NCBI RefSeq assembly: GCF_004343305.1
Contig: NZ_SMAF01000008.1
Span: forward strand, 121,358 to 185,357
DNA length: 64,000 bases
Source: Pseudofulvimonas gallinarii
Lineage (GTDB): Bacteria > Pseudomonadota > Gammaproteobacteria > Xanthomonadales > UBA2363
Direction of reading: 5' to 3'
Shown here: positions 52,559 to 62,111 of the stretch, piece by piece
Layout of the letters: the number at the start of each line of letters is the position of its first letter
Position numbering within the stretch: position 1 is the first letter of the stretch
Position numbers and translations under genes: made by a program
The notes under the pieces: model-generated
Databases searched by the model: none
What the model saw: only the letters and a program-made list of their open reading frames with translations
Told to the model about the DNA's origin: nothing

Positions 52559-52592
52559 TTAGTAGCATTACTACTAACTGCAGGCCTGTCAA
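52559..52592 (-). promoter_or_regulatory. lexA promoter with LexA operator (TTAG-N6-TACTA type)
   Basis: TTAGTAGCATTACTACTAA (52559-52577) is a near-perfect palindrome matching the TTAG-N6-TACTA operator described for Xylella and Xanthomonas. It overlaps the expected -10 region; TTGACA is at 52587-52592. Repression of lexA, and of recA-recX if cotranscribed, is expected. Confidence 0.85.
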
Positions 52593-53110
52593 GTCGGGCG
52601 ATCCGCTTGAAGCAACAGTTCGAACAGTCCAGCCAGCGCGGCTTCCACCGTCGCCCTCCGGACCCGATCCCGGTCGCCCCGGAAGTGGTGGCAACGCGCG
52701 AATGCCGGAGCACCCCGGATTTTCCAGGCGATCCAGACCGTGCCGACCGGCTTGTCCCGCGAGCCGCCGTCCGGTCCGGCGATGCCGGTCACCGCCACGC
52801 CCAGTTCGACATCCACGGCTTCGAGCAGGCCATCGACCATGGCCAGCGCGCAGGGCCCGCTGACCGCGCCGTGCCCGGCCAGTACATCCCCGGGCACGCC
52901 CAGCAGCCGCTGCTTGGCCTGGTTGCTGTAGGTCACCAGGCCGGCTTCGAAGACCGCGGAACTGCCGGCCAGGTCGGTCATCGCCTTGGCGATCCAGCCG
53001 CCGGTGCAGCTTTCCGCCGTGGCCATGCGCCATTCCCGCGTGCGCAGGGCCCGGGAAAGCTCGAACACCGTCGCCGATAGCGCATCGGCACCGTTATCTA
53101 TTGGGCTCAT
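52589..53110 (-). CDS. pncC: Nicotinamide-nucleotide amidase (CinA C-terminal domain, PncC)
   Basis: 173-residue stand-alone CinA-C domain that deamidates NMN in pyridine-nucleotide recycling. Conserved ATAESCTGGWIA, YSNQAKQRLLGV and AVTGIAGPDGGS. Its stop codon lies within the lexA -35 box. The start overlaps the upstream membrane protein gene by 4 nt. Adjacent to recA/lexA as in many proteobacteria. Confidence 0.92.
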   Translation of the reverse strand: MSPIDNGADALSATVFELSRALRTREWRMATAESCTGGWIAKAMTDLAGSSAVFEAGLVTYSNQAKQRLLGVPGDVLAGHGAVSGPCALAMVDGLLEAVDVELGVAVTGIAGPDGGSRDKPVGTVWIAWKIRGAPAFARCHHFRGDRDRVRRATVEAALAGLFELLLQADRPT

Positions 53111-53736
53111 TGCCGGTCTCCACCGTCATCCGGACGGGCCACGGGCAGGCTCCAGCCATGCCGGATCGCCATGAAGCGCAGGCCGAAGCAGACCAGCACG
53201 CCGGAGAACAACACGGCGTGGCCGTGCAGTTCCAGCGCGTGGCCGGCAACCACGATCAGCGCGCCGGCCATTGCCGCCACCGCATACAGCTCGGCCTGCA
53301 ACACAACCGGCGTCCTGTTCACCAGGATGTCGCGCACGATGCCACCGCCGATGCCACTGAGCATGCCCAGCAGGACGGCGCCGAACGGCGCCAGCCCGTA
53401 GGCCAGCGCCTTCTCGGCGCCGTAGACCGCGAACAGGGCCAGTCCGGCGGCGTCGAAAAGCTGCACGGGATTGCGCAGGCGTTCAACCTGCACATGCCAG
53501 CGGAACGTCACCAGTCCGGCCAGGCAGGACAGGGCCAGATAGTTCCAGTTCACCAGCGCCGCCGGCGGCAGCGAGCCGATCACCACGTCGCGGGCGATGC
53601 CACCGAAGGTCGCCGTGGCGAAGGCCAGTACCAGCACGCCGAACAGGTCCAGGCGATGGCGCACGCCGATGGTGGCGCCGCTGATCGCGAAGGCGAACGT
53701 CCCGATCAGGTCGAGGGCAAGGAGGAAAACATCCAC
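53107..53736 (-). CDS. TRIC/UPF0126-family membrane protein
   Basis: About 209 residues with seven hydrophobic segments and two copies of the family glycine motif, GGIARDVVIG and GGGIVRDILVNRTP, one in each half of a repeated architecture (TRIC cation-channel fold; YicG-like). Possible K+ or other ion channel. Start uncertain: a GTG at 53736 (VDVFLLALDLIG) gives the normal N-terminus, but the frame is open to 53781. Overlaps pncC by 4 nt. Confidence 0.85.
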   Translation of the reverse strand: MDVFLLALDLIGTFAFAISGATIGVRHRLDLFGVLVLAFATATFGGIARDVVIGSLPPAALVNWNYLALSCLAGLVTFRWHVQVERLRNPVQLFDAAGLALFAVYGAEKALAYGLAPFGAVLLGMLSGIGGGIVRDILVNRTPVVLQAELYAVAAMAGALIVVAGHALELHGHAVLFSGVLVCFGLRFMAIRHGWSLPVARPDDGGDRQ

Positions 53737-53930
53737 GGAACGGACCCGGCAGCGATGCCGCGTATCATACGCGGACACCACCGCGCCGCCGTTCGCACGG
53801 CATGGCGCGCTGCGTGTGGTCGACCCGACGACAGGACCGGCTGCGCGCGTGGTTTCGCGACGACGGACCTTGAGCCGCTCCGGGTTCCTCCAGTCGTCTT
53901 TCCGCCCCGCCGAACCGAATACCGCCGTTG

Positions 53931-56504
53931 ATGAGCAGCCCCGACCACTCCCAGCACACGCCGCTGATGCGCCAGTACCTGGCGGTCAAGGCCGAGCATC
54001 CGGACATCCTGGTGTTCTTCCGCATGGGCGATTTCTATGAGCTGTTCTATGACGACGCCCGCAAGGCGGCGCGCCTGCTCGATATCACGCTGACGCAGCG
54101 CGGCAGCAGCGGCGGCGCGCCGATCCCGATGGCGGGCGTACCGGCGCACGCCTGCGAGAACTACCTGGCGCGCCTGCTGAAACTGGGCGAGTCGGTGGCC
54201 ATCTGCGAACAGATCGGCGATCCGGCCACCAGCAAGGGCCCGGTCGAGCGCAAGGTCGTGCGCATCGTCACGCCGGGCACGGTGACCGACGAAAGCCTGC
54301 TCGAAGAACGCCGCGACCAGCTGCTGCTCGCCATCCACTGCGGCACCGGCGGCCATGGGCTGGCCTGGGTCGATCTCGCCGGCGGCCGTTTCCTGCTCGC
54401 CGAAGTGGCCGACGACGAGGCGCTGGTGGCGGAACTGGCGCGACTCTCACCCGCGGAAACGCTGGTGGCCGAAGGCGCCTCGTTGCCGGCTGCCGCCCGC
54501 GCGCTGCCCGGCCTGAAGCAGCGCCCGCCGTGGCACTTCGATGCCGAATCCGGAAGCCGCAACCTCTGCGAGTTCTTCGGCAGCCGCGACCTGCGCGGTT
54601 TCGGTTGCGCCGACGCCGAACGCGCGATTGCCGCCGCGGGCGCGCTGCTGGCCTATGTGCGTGAAACACAGCGCACCGCACTGCCACACCTCACCGGCCT
54701 GTCCATGGAGCGGCCGGACGAGGCCATCGCGATGGACGCCGCGACCCGTCGCCACCTCGAGCTGGACACGCATCCGGAAGGCCGCCGCGAACACACCCTG
54801 CTCGGTGTCATCGACGCCACGGTCACGCCCATGGGCGGCCGGCTGCTGCGGCGCTGGCTGCACCGGCCGCTGCGCGACCGGGCCGTGCTCCGCGACCGCC
54901 ACCAGGCACTGGCGCAGCTGATCGACGGCCACCGCTACCGTGACCTGCACACGCTGCTGCGCGGTGCCGGCGATCTCGAACGCATCCTGTCGCGCGTGGC
55001 GCTGCATTCGGCGCGGCCGCGCGACCTGACCACGTTGCGTGATGGCCTGGCTCTGTTGCCGCGGCTGCGGGACGCGCTGGACGGTGCCAGCCTGGGCCGC
55101 ATCGCCGCACTGCTCGACGGGCTCGGCGAGCACGGCGACAGCCAGCAGCTGCTGGCGCGGGCACTGGTCGAATCCCCTCCCCTCCTGCTTCGCGATGGCG
55201 GCGTGATCGCCGACGGTTACGACCCCGAGCTGGACGAGCTGCGGCGACTGGATTCCGACGCGGCCGGCTTCCTCAGCGAGCTGGAAGCGCGCGAACGTGC
55301 CGCGACCGGCATCGCCACGCTCAAGGTCGGCTACAACCGCGTCCACGGCTATTACATCGAGTTCGGCAAGACGCACGATGCCAAGGTGCCCGCGCATTAC
55401 ACGCGCCGGCAGACCACCAAGAACGCCGAGCGCTACATCACCGAGGAACTGAAGGCCTTCGAGGACAAGGCGCTGTCGGCGCGCGAGCGCGCGCTGATGC
55501 GCGAGCGCGGCCTCTACGACGGCCTGCTCCATGCCCTCAACGCGCAACTCGAGCCGTTGCGTCGCGCCGCTGGCGCGCTGGCCGAACTGGATGTGCTTGC
55601 CGCCCTCGCCCATACCGCCGAGGCCTACGACTACGTCGCACCGGAGCTGGTGGACGAAGCCGGCATCCATATCGAACGCGGCCGGCATCCGGTCGTCGAA
55701 CGCGTGCTCGATGCGCCGTTCGAACCCAACGACCTGATCCTCGACGAGCGCCGGCGGATGCTGGTGGTCACCGGTCCGAACATGGGCGGCAAGAGCACCT
55801 ACATGCGCCAGGCGGCGCTGATCGTGCTGCTCGCCCACATCGGCAGCTACGTGCCGGCGTCCCGTGCACGGATCGGCCCGGTGGACAGGCTGTTCACCCG
55901 CATTGGCGCCGGCGACGACCTCGCCCGCGGCCAGTCCACCTTCATGGTGGAAATGGCCGAGACCGCGAACATCCTGCACAACGCCAGCGAGCGCTCGCTG
56001 GTGCTGATGGACGAGATCGGCCGCGGCACCAGCACCTACGACGGCCTGTCTCTGGCGCATGCCATCGCCGTGCACCTGGCGACCGTCAATCGCGCCTGGT
56101 GCCTGTTCGCCACGCACTATTTCGAACTGACGACGCTGGCGACCGAGCATGAAGGCATCGCCAACGTGCACCTGGACGCGGTCGAGCACGGCGACAGCCT
56201 GGTCTTCCTGCACACGGTCAAGGACGGACCGGCCAGCCGCAGTTTCGGCCTGCAGGTCGCGCGCCTGGCCGGTGTGCCGCGCCCGGTCGTCGACAATGCG
56301 CGCCGGCTCCTCGCGACCCTCGAAGCGCAGCGCGACGAGCAGCCCGCCGTGAACCTCCCCGCCTCCGGCCAGCTGGGACTGTTCGCCCCGCCGGCGCCGT
56401 CGCCGGCCGTCGAGGCCCTGCGCGCCATCGAACCGGACAGCCTCAGCCCGCGCGAAGCGCTGGACGCCCTCTACCGCCTGCATCAGCTCGCGCTGCGCAG
56501 CTGA
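53931..56504 (+). CDS. mutS: DNA mismatch repair protein MutS
   Basis: 857-residue MutS. N-terminal mismatch-binding FYE motif in [10 protein letters not shown] (Phe35, Glu37), core and clamp domains ([20 protein letters not shown]), ATPase with Walker [10 protein letters not shown] (about 615) and Walker [21 protein letters not shown], and C-terminal helix-turn-helix. ATG at 53931 preferred over a TTG 3 nt upstream. mutL is not in the window. Divergent from the TRIC-pncC-lexA direction. Confidence 0.98.
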   Translation: MSSPDHSQHTPLMRQYLAVKAEHPDILVFFRMGDFYELFYDDARKAARLLDITLTQRGSSGGAPIPMAGVPAHACENYLARLLKLGESVAICEQIGDPATSKGPVERKVVRIVTPGTVTDESLLEERRDQLLLAIHCGTGGHGLAWVDLAGGRFLLAEVADDEALVAELARLSPAETLVAEGASLPAAARALPGLKQRPPWHFDAESGSRNLCEFFGSRDLRGFGCADAERAIAAAGALLAYVRETQRTALPHLTGLSMERPDEAIAMDAATRRHLELDTHPEGRREHTLLGVIDATVTPMGGRLLRRWLHRPLRDRAVLRDRHQALAQLIDGHRYRDLHTLLRGAGDLERILSRVALHSARPRDLTTLRDGLALLPRLRDALDGASLGRIAALLDGLGEHGDSQQLLARALVESPPLLLRDGGVIADGYDPELDELRRLDSDAAGFLSELEARERAATGIATLKVGYNRVHGYYIEFGKTHDAKVPAHYTRRQTTKNAERYITEELKAFEDKALSARERALMRERGLYDGLLHALNAQLEPLRRAAGALAELDVLAALAHTAEAYDYVAPELVDEAGIHIERGRHPVVERVLDAPFEPNDLILDERRRMLVVTGPNMGGKSTYMRQAALIVLLAHIGSYVPASRARIGPVDRLFTRIGAGDDLARGQSTFMVEMAETANILHNASERSLVLMDEIGRGTSTYDGLSLAHAIAVHLATVNRAWCLFATHYFELTTLATEHEGIANVHLDAVEHGDSLVFLHTVKDGPASRSFGLQVARLAGVPRPVVDNARRLLATLEAQRDEQPAVNLPASGQLGLFAPPAPSPAVEALRAIEPDSLSPREALDALYRLHQLALRS

Positions 56505-56585
56505 CCCTTCGCCTGATCCATGGGCCCCGCTGCCGGCCGCGACAGGCCGCAGCGGAGCGGCGCCACGACTCCTTCGCCGTGGCGC

Positions 56586-57005
56586 CTAGATCGCGTCGAT
56601 GTCGCCGAGGGCGCGGATCAGGCGGCGGGCGCGCTTGTCGGGCTTGCCCTCCGGCGGGCGGAAGCCGGCGCGTTCGGCGCGGCGCTGGGCGGCGGATTGT
56701 TCGCGCCGGGCGCGCGATTCGTCCGATTCGGAATAGAGCGCCTGCGCAGCGGCCGCCGGCCCGCGTCGTTCGGACAGCGCCTCAACAGCAATTTCAAAGC
56801 GCTCTTCGCCACGTTCGATAACCAGCGCGTCACCGACGCGGACATTGCGTGAAGGTTTGCAGGCGCCACCGCCGATCTCCACCCGACCTGCGACCACCGC
56901 CTGTTTCGCCAGCGCGCGGGTCTTGAAGAATCGCGCCGCCCACAGCCAGACATCGATGCGGACGGCATCGGGCGCGTTGTTGTCGCTGTCGGGGCGCTGG
57001 CTCAT
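56586..57005 (-). CDS. hslR: RNA-binding heat-shock protein Hsp15 (S4 domain)
   Basis: 139 residues with an S4 RNA-binding domain (about 15-65: RIDVWLWAARFFKTRALAKQ, GGGACKPSRNVRVGDAL) and a basic, Arg-rich C-terminal half, as in HslR, which rescues stalled 50S subunits carrying peptidyl-tRNA. Start at 57005 (MSQRPDSDNN) is the best family match but has no clear ribosome-binding site; an upstream in-frame ATG at 57026 is possible. Convergent with mutS. Confidence 0.9.
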   Translation of the reverse strand: MSQRPDSDNNAPDAVRIDVWLWAARFFKTRALAKQAVVAGRVEIGGGACKPSRNVRVGDALVIERGEERFEIAVEALSERRGPAAAAQALYSESDESRARREQSAAQRRAERAGFRPPEGKPDKRARRLIRALGDIDAI

Positions 57006-57059
57006 GGGGCGCGCATTCTCACACATCGCCGATTCGCCGCGGCGGGCTACCATTCACCG

Positions 57060-58703
57060 ATGCCCATGAATGACCTGCCTGTCCACGACATCGGCCTGGT
57101 GATGGCCGGCGCGGTGTCGGCCGGCGCCTACAGTGCCGGGGTGATCGACTTTTTCGTCGAGGCCATGGACGCGCTGGCCCAGGCGCAGCAGCGCGACGAT
57201 CCACGGGCGCCGTCGCATCGCGTCCGTCTTGGTGCGATCACAGGCGCCTCGGGTGGCGCGATGACCGCAGGCATCCTGGCCGCCATCCTCGCCGGACGCG
57301 CACATCGACCGGTCCGCGAGCCCGATCCCGGCACATCACTGGACGACAACGCCCTGTTTGAAAGCTGGGTCAACCGCATCGACGCCGAGGTGCTGCTTGA
57401 TACCGGCGACCTGCAGCGCGAGGAAGGTCGCCTGTGGTCGATCCTCAACGGCGATGTGCTGCACAGCATTGCAAAGGCGGCAGTGCCGGATGGCGCCGGC
57501 CGCGCACCGAAGCCCTGGCTGGCGCCGGACCTGCGGCTGGCAATGACGCTCACCAACCTCCGTGGCGTTCCCTACAACCTCGGCGTCGGCGGTGTGGACG
57601 ATCAACCCCGGCCCGGCTATGGCATGCGCCGGCATGCCGACGCACTGGCATTCGCGCTGGGGAGCGAGAACGATGCCCCGGGCCGCGTCGGACTGGACTG
57701 GGCGATGCGCGGCGAAGGCTGGGCGCGCCTGCGCCTGGCGGCCCTGGCGTCCGGCGCCTTTCCGCTGGTGCTGCCGCCCCTGCAGGTGCAACGGCCTGGC
57801 AGCGACTACCGCGCACGCCTCTGGCCCTTCGCCGGCGTCCCCGATGATCCGGGCCGGTATCGTCCGCTGCCGCCACACTGGGGCGACGCCGGCGAGCCGG
57901 AGCGATACAGCTTTCTTGCCGTGGACGGCGGGATGATCGACAACAAGCCCGTTGCCCTGGGCCGCGAGCTGCTGGTCGGCGTGCCGCCCAGGTTGCCGGA
58001 GTCGCCGGTCGCCGGCCGCACCCTGATCGCCGTCGATCCGTTTCCGGACGTCGCCGACTTCCGCGGAGACGAGGCGCCGCCGGAAGGCCTGCTCGATGTC
58101 GGTCGCGCCCTGCTGACCGCGATGAAGAACCAGACCCGCTTCAAGCCCGAAGAGCTGCTGACCGCCGTCGATGATCCACATGCACACCGGCAGCTCATTG
58201 CGCCGTCACGTCGGGAACACGGCGAGCGGGCGGCGCATCCGCTGGCCGGTGGATCGCTGGACGGATTCGGCGGCTTCCTCGACCGCGGCTTCCGCCTGCA
58301 CGATTTCCACCTCGGCCGCTGCAACGCCCAGCGCTTCTTCCGCGAGCACCTGCGCCTGCCCGGCACGCATCCGCTGTTCGCTGCCTGGAGTGCCGCGCAA
58401 CGGCAGGCACATGCCGACAGCCGCGGCCGCCTGCCCGTGCTGCCACTGCTTGGCACTGCTGCCAGGCCCCTGCCGATGCCCGCCTGGCCACGCCTGCCCG
58501 ACGGGCGCCTGGACCAGCTGGCGCACCTGCTGCGCCGGCGCTCGCGGGAACTGATGCCGCTCGCCGTGGACCACCTGCTTGCGCGCAGCTCGCGCCCGAT
58601 GCGCTGGGTGACGCGCGTGCTGGCGCGGCGCCAGAGCCGCGGCTGGGTCGCCGCACTGATCGACCACATCCGCCGGGATTTGCTGCGCCGCGGCCAGCTT
58701 TGA
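57060..58703 (+). CDS. Patatin-like phospholipase
   Basis: 547 residues. Ser-Asp dyad of the patatin fold: nucleophile elbow TGASGGAM (Ser64, GxSxG) and VDGGMIDN (Asp near 289). The oxyanion segment is MAGAVSAGAYSAG, which departs from the common GGGxR/K form but keeps glycine positions. No signal peptide. The C-terminal third (after about 390) is Arg-rich and not recognised. Likely hydrolyses acyl lipids; substrate unknown. Head-to-head with hslR (54 nt). Confidence 0.82.
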   Translation: MPMNDLPVHDIGLVMAGAVSAGAYSAGVIDFFVEAMDALAQAQQRDDPRAPSHRVRLGAITGASGGAMTAGILAAILAGRAHRPVREPDPGTSLDDNALFESWVNRIDAEVLLDTGDLQREEGRLWSILNGDVLHSIAKAAVPDGAGRAPKPWLAPDLRLAMTLTNLRGVPYNLGVGGVDDQPRPGYGMRRHADALAFALGSENDAPGRVGLDWAMRGEGWARLRLAALASGAFPLVLPPLQVQRPGSDYRARLWPFAGVPDDPGRYRPLPPHWGDAGEPERYSFLAVDGGMIDNKPVALGRELLVGVPPRLPESPVAGRTLIAVDPFPDVADFRGDEAPPEGLLDVGRALLTAMKNQTRFKPEELLTAVDDPHAHRQLIAPSRREHGERAAHPLAGGSLDGFGGFLDRGFRLHDFHLGRCNAQRFFREHLRLPGTHPLFAAWSAAQRQAHADSRGRLPVLPLLGTAARPLPMPAWPRLPDGRLDQLAHLLRRRSRELMPLAVDHLLARSSRPMRWVTRVLARRQSRGWVAALIDHIRRDLLRRGQL

Positions 58704-58749
58704 GCGCGACTCCGGCTAGACTATTCGCCAGCGTATGGAGACACCCCGC

Positions 58750-59193
58750 ATGACCGTTCGCATCCTGTTCCTGTCACTGGCCACGCTTGCGCTCGGCGCC
58801 TGCACACCCGGCCGCCCCAAGGAGCGCATCAACCCGCCCGCCGTGTCGATCCAGGAGCTGCGGATCGAGGAAGGCCGCTGCCACCTGCAGCTTCGCGTAC
58901 ACAACCACTCCAGCGTGTCGATGCATTTCCGCAACGTGCAGCTGGACGAGTTCGAAGTCGATGGCCGGGACCTGGCGCCGCTGTCGTTCGATGCCGATCG
59001 CGAGATTCCGCCCTACATCGGCGAGCCGATCCTGCGTGAGCTGCCCTGCCCGGACATGACGCCGGATGCCAGCGAGCTGGTCTACACACTGTCTGGCCTG
59101 ATCACCACCGACAAACCCACCAGCCGCCGTTTCGACGTCCGGCACCAGAGCCGCCTGCTGCCCGTGCCGGGCCTGCCGTCGACCTATCGCTGA
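58750..59193 (+). CDS. Predicted lipoprotein, LEA14-like fold suspected
   Basis: 147 residues. N-terminal signal MTVRILFLSLATLALGAC with lipobox LGAC at the end, so lipidated at Cys18 and probably in the outer membrane (residue +2 Thr). The rest reads as a beta-rich WHy/LEA14-like domain (LRVHNHSSVSMHFRNVQLDE). GGAG lies 9 nt before the ATG. Function unknown; same direction as the lipase and dehydrogenase. Confidence 0.7.
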   Translation: MTVRILFLSLATLALGACTPGRPKERINPPAVSIQELRIEEGRCHLQLRVHNHSSVSMHFRNVQLDEFEVDGRDLAPLSFDADREIPPYIGEPILRELPCPDMTPDASELVYTLSGLITTDKPTSRRFDVRHQSRLLPVPGLPSTYR

Positions 59194-59237
59194 CCGTTTT
59201 CCACGTCCTTAAACCTGCGCATCCGGAACGTCCCACC

Positions 59238-61028
59238 ATGAACAACTACCGCTCGCCGCTCAACGACCTGCGCTTCGTCCTCCATCACGTGCTCAAGGCG
59301 CCCGAAGTCCTGGCGACGCTGCCGGCGCATGCCGAAACCGGGGCTGAGATCATCGACGCCGTGCTCGAGGAAGGCGGCCGGTTCTGCGACCAGGTCATTG
59401 GCCCGCTATATCAGGAAGGCGACAAGGGCTGCCGCTTCGAGAACGGCGGCGTCACCACGCCAAAGGGTTTCAGGGCCGCCTTCCAGGCCTTCACCGAAGG
59501 CGGCTGGAGCGGCCTGACCGCGCCGGCGGAAGAAGGCGGCCAGGGCCTGCCCTACGTGCTCGACGGCGCGTTCAAGGAACTGATCAATGGCGCCAACGTC
59601 GCCTGGGGCACCTTCCCGCTGCTCGGCCACGGCGCCGTCGAGGCGCTGCGGCACTACGGCGAAGACTGGCAGAAGCAGGTGTTCCTGGCGCCGCTGGTGG
59701 ACGGGCGCTGGACCGGCACCATGTGCCTGACCGAGCCGCACTGCGGCACCGACCTGGGCCTGCTGAAGACGAAGGCCGAGCCGCTGGGTGACGGCCGCTA
59801 TGCGATCAGCGGCCAGAAGATCTTCATCACCGCCGGCGAGCACGACATGACGGACAACATCGTCCACCTCGTACTCGCGCGCCTGCCCGATGCGCCCGCC
59901 GGCGTGAAGGGCATCTCGCTGTTCGTGGTTCCGAAATTCAAGGTCGATCGCGAAGGCAACGTCGGCGAGCGCAATGCTGTCGCCTGCGGCTCGATCGAGC
60001 ACAAGATGGGCCTGCACGGCTCGGCCACCTGCGTCATGAACTTCGATGCTGCCGAAGGCTGGATGGTCGGCGCGCCGAACAAGGGCCTGTCGGCGATGTT
60101 CGTGATGATGAACTCGGCGCGCCTGGGTGTCGGCCTGCAGGGCCTGGGCCTGATCGAACGCGCCTGGCAGAACGCGCTGGCCTACGCCTACGACCGCCTG
60201 CAGATGCGTGCCGCCGGGGGCGCCGCCTATCCCGACAAACCGGCTGATCCCCTGATCGTGCATCCGGACATCCGCCGCATGCTGCTGACTTGCCGCGCCT
60301 TCGCCGAAGGCGGCCGCGTGCTGGCCCTGTACGCCACGCTGCAGGCCGACGTCGCGCACAACGCCGGCGACGAGGCCGCGCGCGCCGAGGCCGACACCGT
60401 CGTCAGCTTCCTGACCCCGATCGTCAAGGGCCTGCTCACCGAAGCGGCCGTGGAATGCGCCTACCACGCCCAGCAGGTTTACGGCGGTCACGGTTACATC
60501 GCCGAATGGGGCATGGACCAGATCGCCCGCGACGCGCGCATCACGACGATCTACGAGGGCACGACGCAGATCCAGGCACTGGACCTGATCGGCCGCAAGA
60601 CCCTGATGGCGAACGGCGCCGGCCTGAAGCTGGTACTCGGTCGCATCGCCGCGTTCTGCAAGGAAAACGCCGGAAATGCCGCGCTCGCCGAGTTCCTGCC
60701 AGTGCTGGCCAAGCGGGCCGAACAATGGGGCGAACTGACCCAGCGGATCGGCGCAAAGGCAGCCGGCGATGCCAATGTCGCACCGGCCGCCGCTTACGAC
60801 TACCTGTTCTACTCGGGCTACCTGACCCTCGCCTGGTGCTGGGCACAGCGCGTCGCCGCCGCCGAAGCGTCATCGGCCAGCGCCGCCTTCAAGCAGGCCC
60901 AGCGAGAAGTCGCCCGTTTCTACTTCGCCAAGCTGCTGCCGCGCGCCGACTACCACGCCGCCGCCATCGACGCCGGCCCGGCCGCGCTGATGGCGCTGGC
61001 TGACGCCGACGTGGGGGTGCAGAGCTGA
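59238..61028 (+). CDS. Large acyl-CoA dehydrogenase (DmdC-like)
   Basis: 596 residues, longer than short-chain ACADs because of an extra C-terminal domain; this size and the start MNNYRSPLNDLRFVLHHVL match the group that includes DmdC (3-methylmercaptopropionyl-CoA dehydrogenase) and FadE-like enzymes. FAD/substrate motifs TMCLTEPHCGTDLGLLKT and catalytic base in ARITTIYEGTTQIQALDLIG (Glu near 440). Substrate cannot be told. Usually passes electrons to ETF. 44 nt after the lipoprotein gene. Confidence 0.9.
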   Translation: MNNYRSPLNDLRFVLHHVLKAPEVLATLPAHAETGAEIIDAVLEEGGRFCDQVIGPLYQEGDKGCRFENGGVTTPKGFRAAFQAFTEGGWSGLTAPAEEGGQGLPYVLDGAFKELINGANVAWGTFPLLGHGAVEALRHYGEDWQKQVFLAPLVDGRWTGTMCLTEPHCGTDLGLLKTKAEPLGDGRYAISGQKIFITAGEHDMTDNIVHLVLARLPDAPAGVKGISLFVVPKFKVDREGNVGERNAVACGSIEHKMGLHGSATCVMNFDAAEGWMVGAPNKGLSAMFVMMNSARLGVGLQGLGLIERAWQNALAYAYDRLQMRAAGGAAYPDKPADPLIVHPDIRRMLLTCRAFAEGGRVLALYATLQADVAHNAGDEAARAEADTVVSFLTPIVKGLLTEAAVECAYHAQQVYGGHGYIAEWGMDQIARDARITTIYEGTTQIQALDLIGRKTLMANGAGLKLVLGRIAAFCKENAGNAALAEFLPVLAKRAEQWGELTQRIGAKAAGDANVAPAAAYDYLFYSGYLTLAWCWAQRVAAAEASSASAAFKQAQREVARFYFAKLLPRADYHAAAIDAGPAALMALADADVGVQS

Positions 61029-62111
61029 TCGGCCACGCTCCTCGGCCTGGTGACGGCCAGCCGGCCTTGCTGTCCAGCAGCAGTCGATAGCGAGGCTGCG
61101 GCTGGGGCGGCCGTCTGGGAATCCACGATTCCGGGGCGATTTCGGATCAAGGATACGGAGTCCCGACCAGGGTCAGCCCCAAATCGGCACGGCCGGGCGG
61201 TTTCAAGTCGGCGCCGGCAGGCTGCGCGGCAGCACTGCCCATCGCCCAGATGCGCGCGGCCGGGCGCAGCGCCGGGCTGCGCCACCGGCGCCCGCCTCGG
61301 CTGGCGGACTTTTGGATCTTCCAGGACTCGGTCAACAACCGCGCGGAATCGGAAATTGCCTGACTACCCGATCCTTGGCCGGGTCCACGCCAGCTGGATC
61401 CGCAAAGGCCGGAACGGCGATGGCAGTGGCTGGCAAAACCGACGCCATGGCGGCGTGACATCCGTCGCCGACACTGGAAAGCAACCGCCCCAGCGAGCGC
61501 AATCGCTGTTGACGATGACCGAGGCCACCTTGGTCGCCACGGCACCGCGGCACCAGGCGCTGGCGCGCTGGAACGGGCCCGGCAAGTGCGGGGATCGGCA
61601 TCGCGCGGGGCGGAAGCATCCACGCGATTCCGCGTCTCGAACCTGGCGCCCGATGTGGTCGATCGATCGCAGGACCCGCTTGCCCGCGCGCTGCAGGGTA
61701 TCGGGTGATAACCACTTACCGGGCCATTTTTCCAATCGCTTTGTCAACGTGGTCCGGGTCCATCCTGCCCGATCACGCACGCGCGTGCCCTTTCGCGGGC
61801 TGCACCTTCTTGCGCCTTGACTGCCTCGGCGTTTTTTGACGTTGCCTGCAGCGAGACGCCGGGCGTTTTCCCCCGCCGACGATCCCACCGGGAAACCGGA
61901 CTGGAGACCTCCTGGCCCTTTGAGCGCAGGCCTCTGCGCTGTGGTGTGGTGTGGTCACCGCCGTCCCTGACCAACGCAGCTCCGTTGCGCGCTTCGTGCC
62001 CCTTCACGCTGCCCCCGCGATAGGACTCCGCGCTTTTCTGCGCTTTACGGAATAGGCACGGGCGGTGAGCACCGCGTGCCAGGACTGCGAACGGTTTTCG
62101 AGGGGAATGCC
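61029..62111. other. 1.08-kb intergenic region, no supported gene
   Basis: Open frames on both strands (for example 61050-61820 plus, 61147-61623 minus, 61744-62172 minus) are rich in Arg/Pro/Ser, overlap each other and lack recognisable motifs. Base composition is more mixed than in the flanking genes, with T-rich patches near 61840, suggesting decayed or non-coding DNA. The stretch 61158-61185 (GGAGTCCCGACCAGGGTCAG...) resembles sequences near REP-associated transposases but no transposase is here. Confidence 0.4.

Noticed and set aside
61158..61185. Sequence resembling motifs that flank REP-associated transposases
   Set aside because: Only one copy, no inverted partner and no transposase gene; resemblance from memory only.
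61050..61820. 256-codon plus-strand open frame after the acyl-CoA dehydrogenase
   Set aside because: Arg/Ser/Pro-rich, no ribosome-binding site, overlaps minus-strand frames of similar length, and no recognisable domain.
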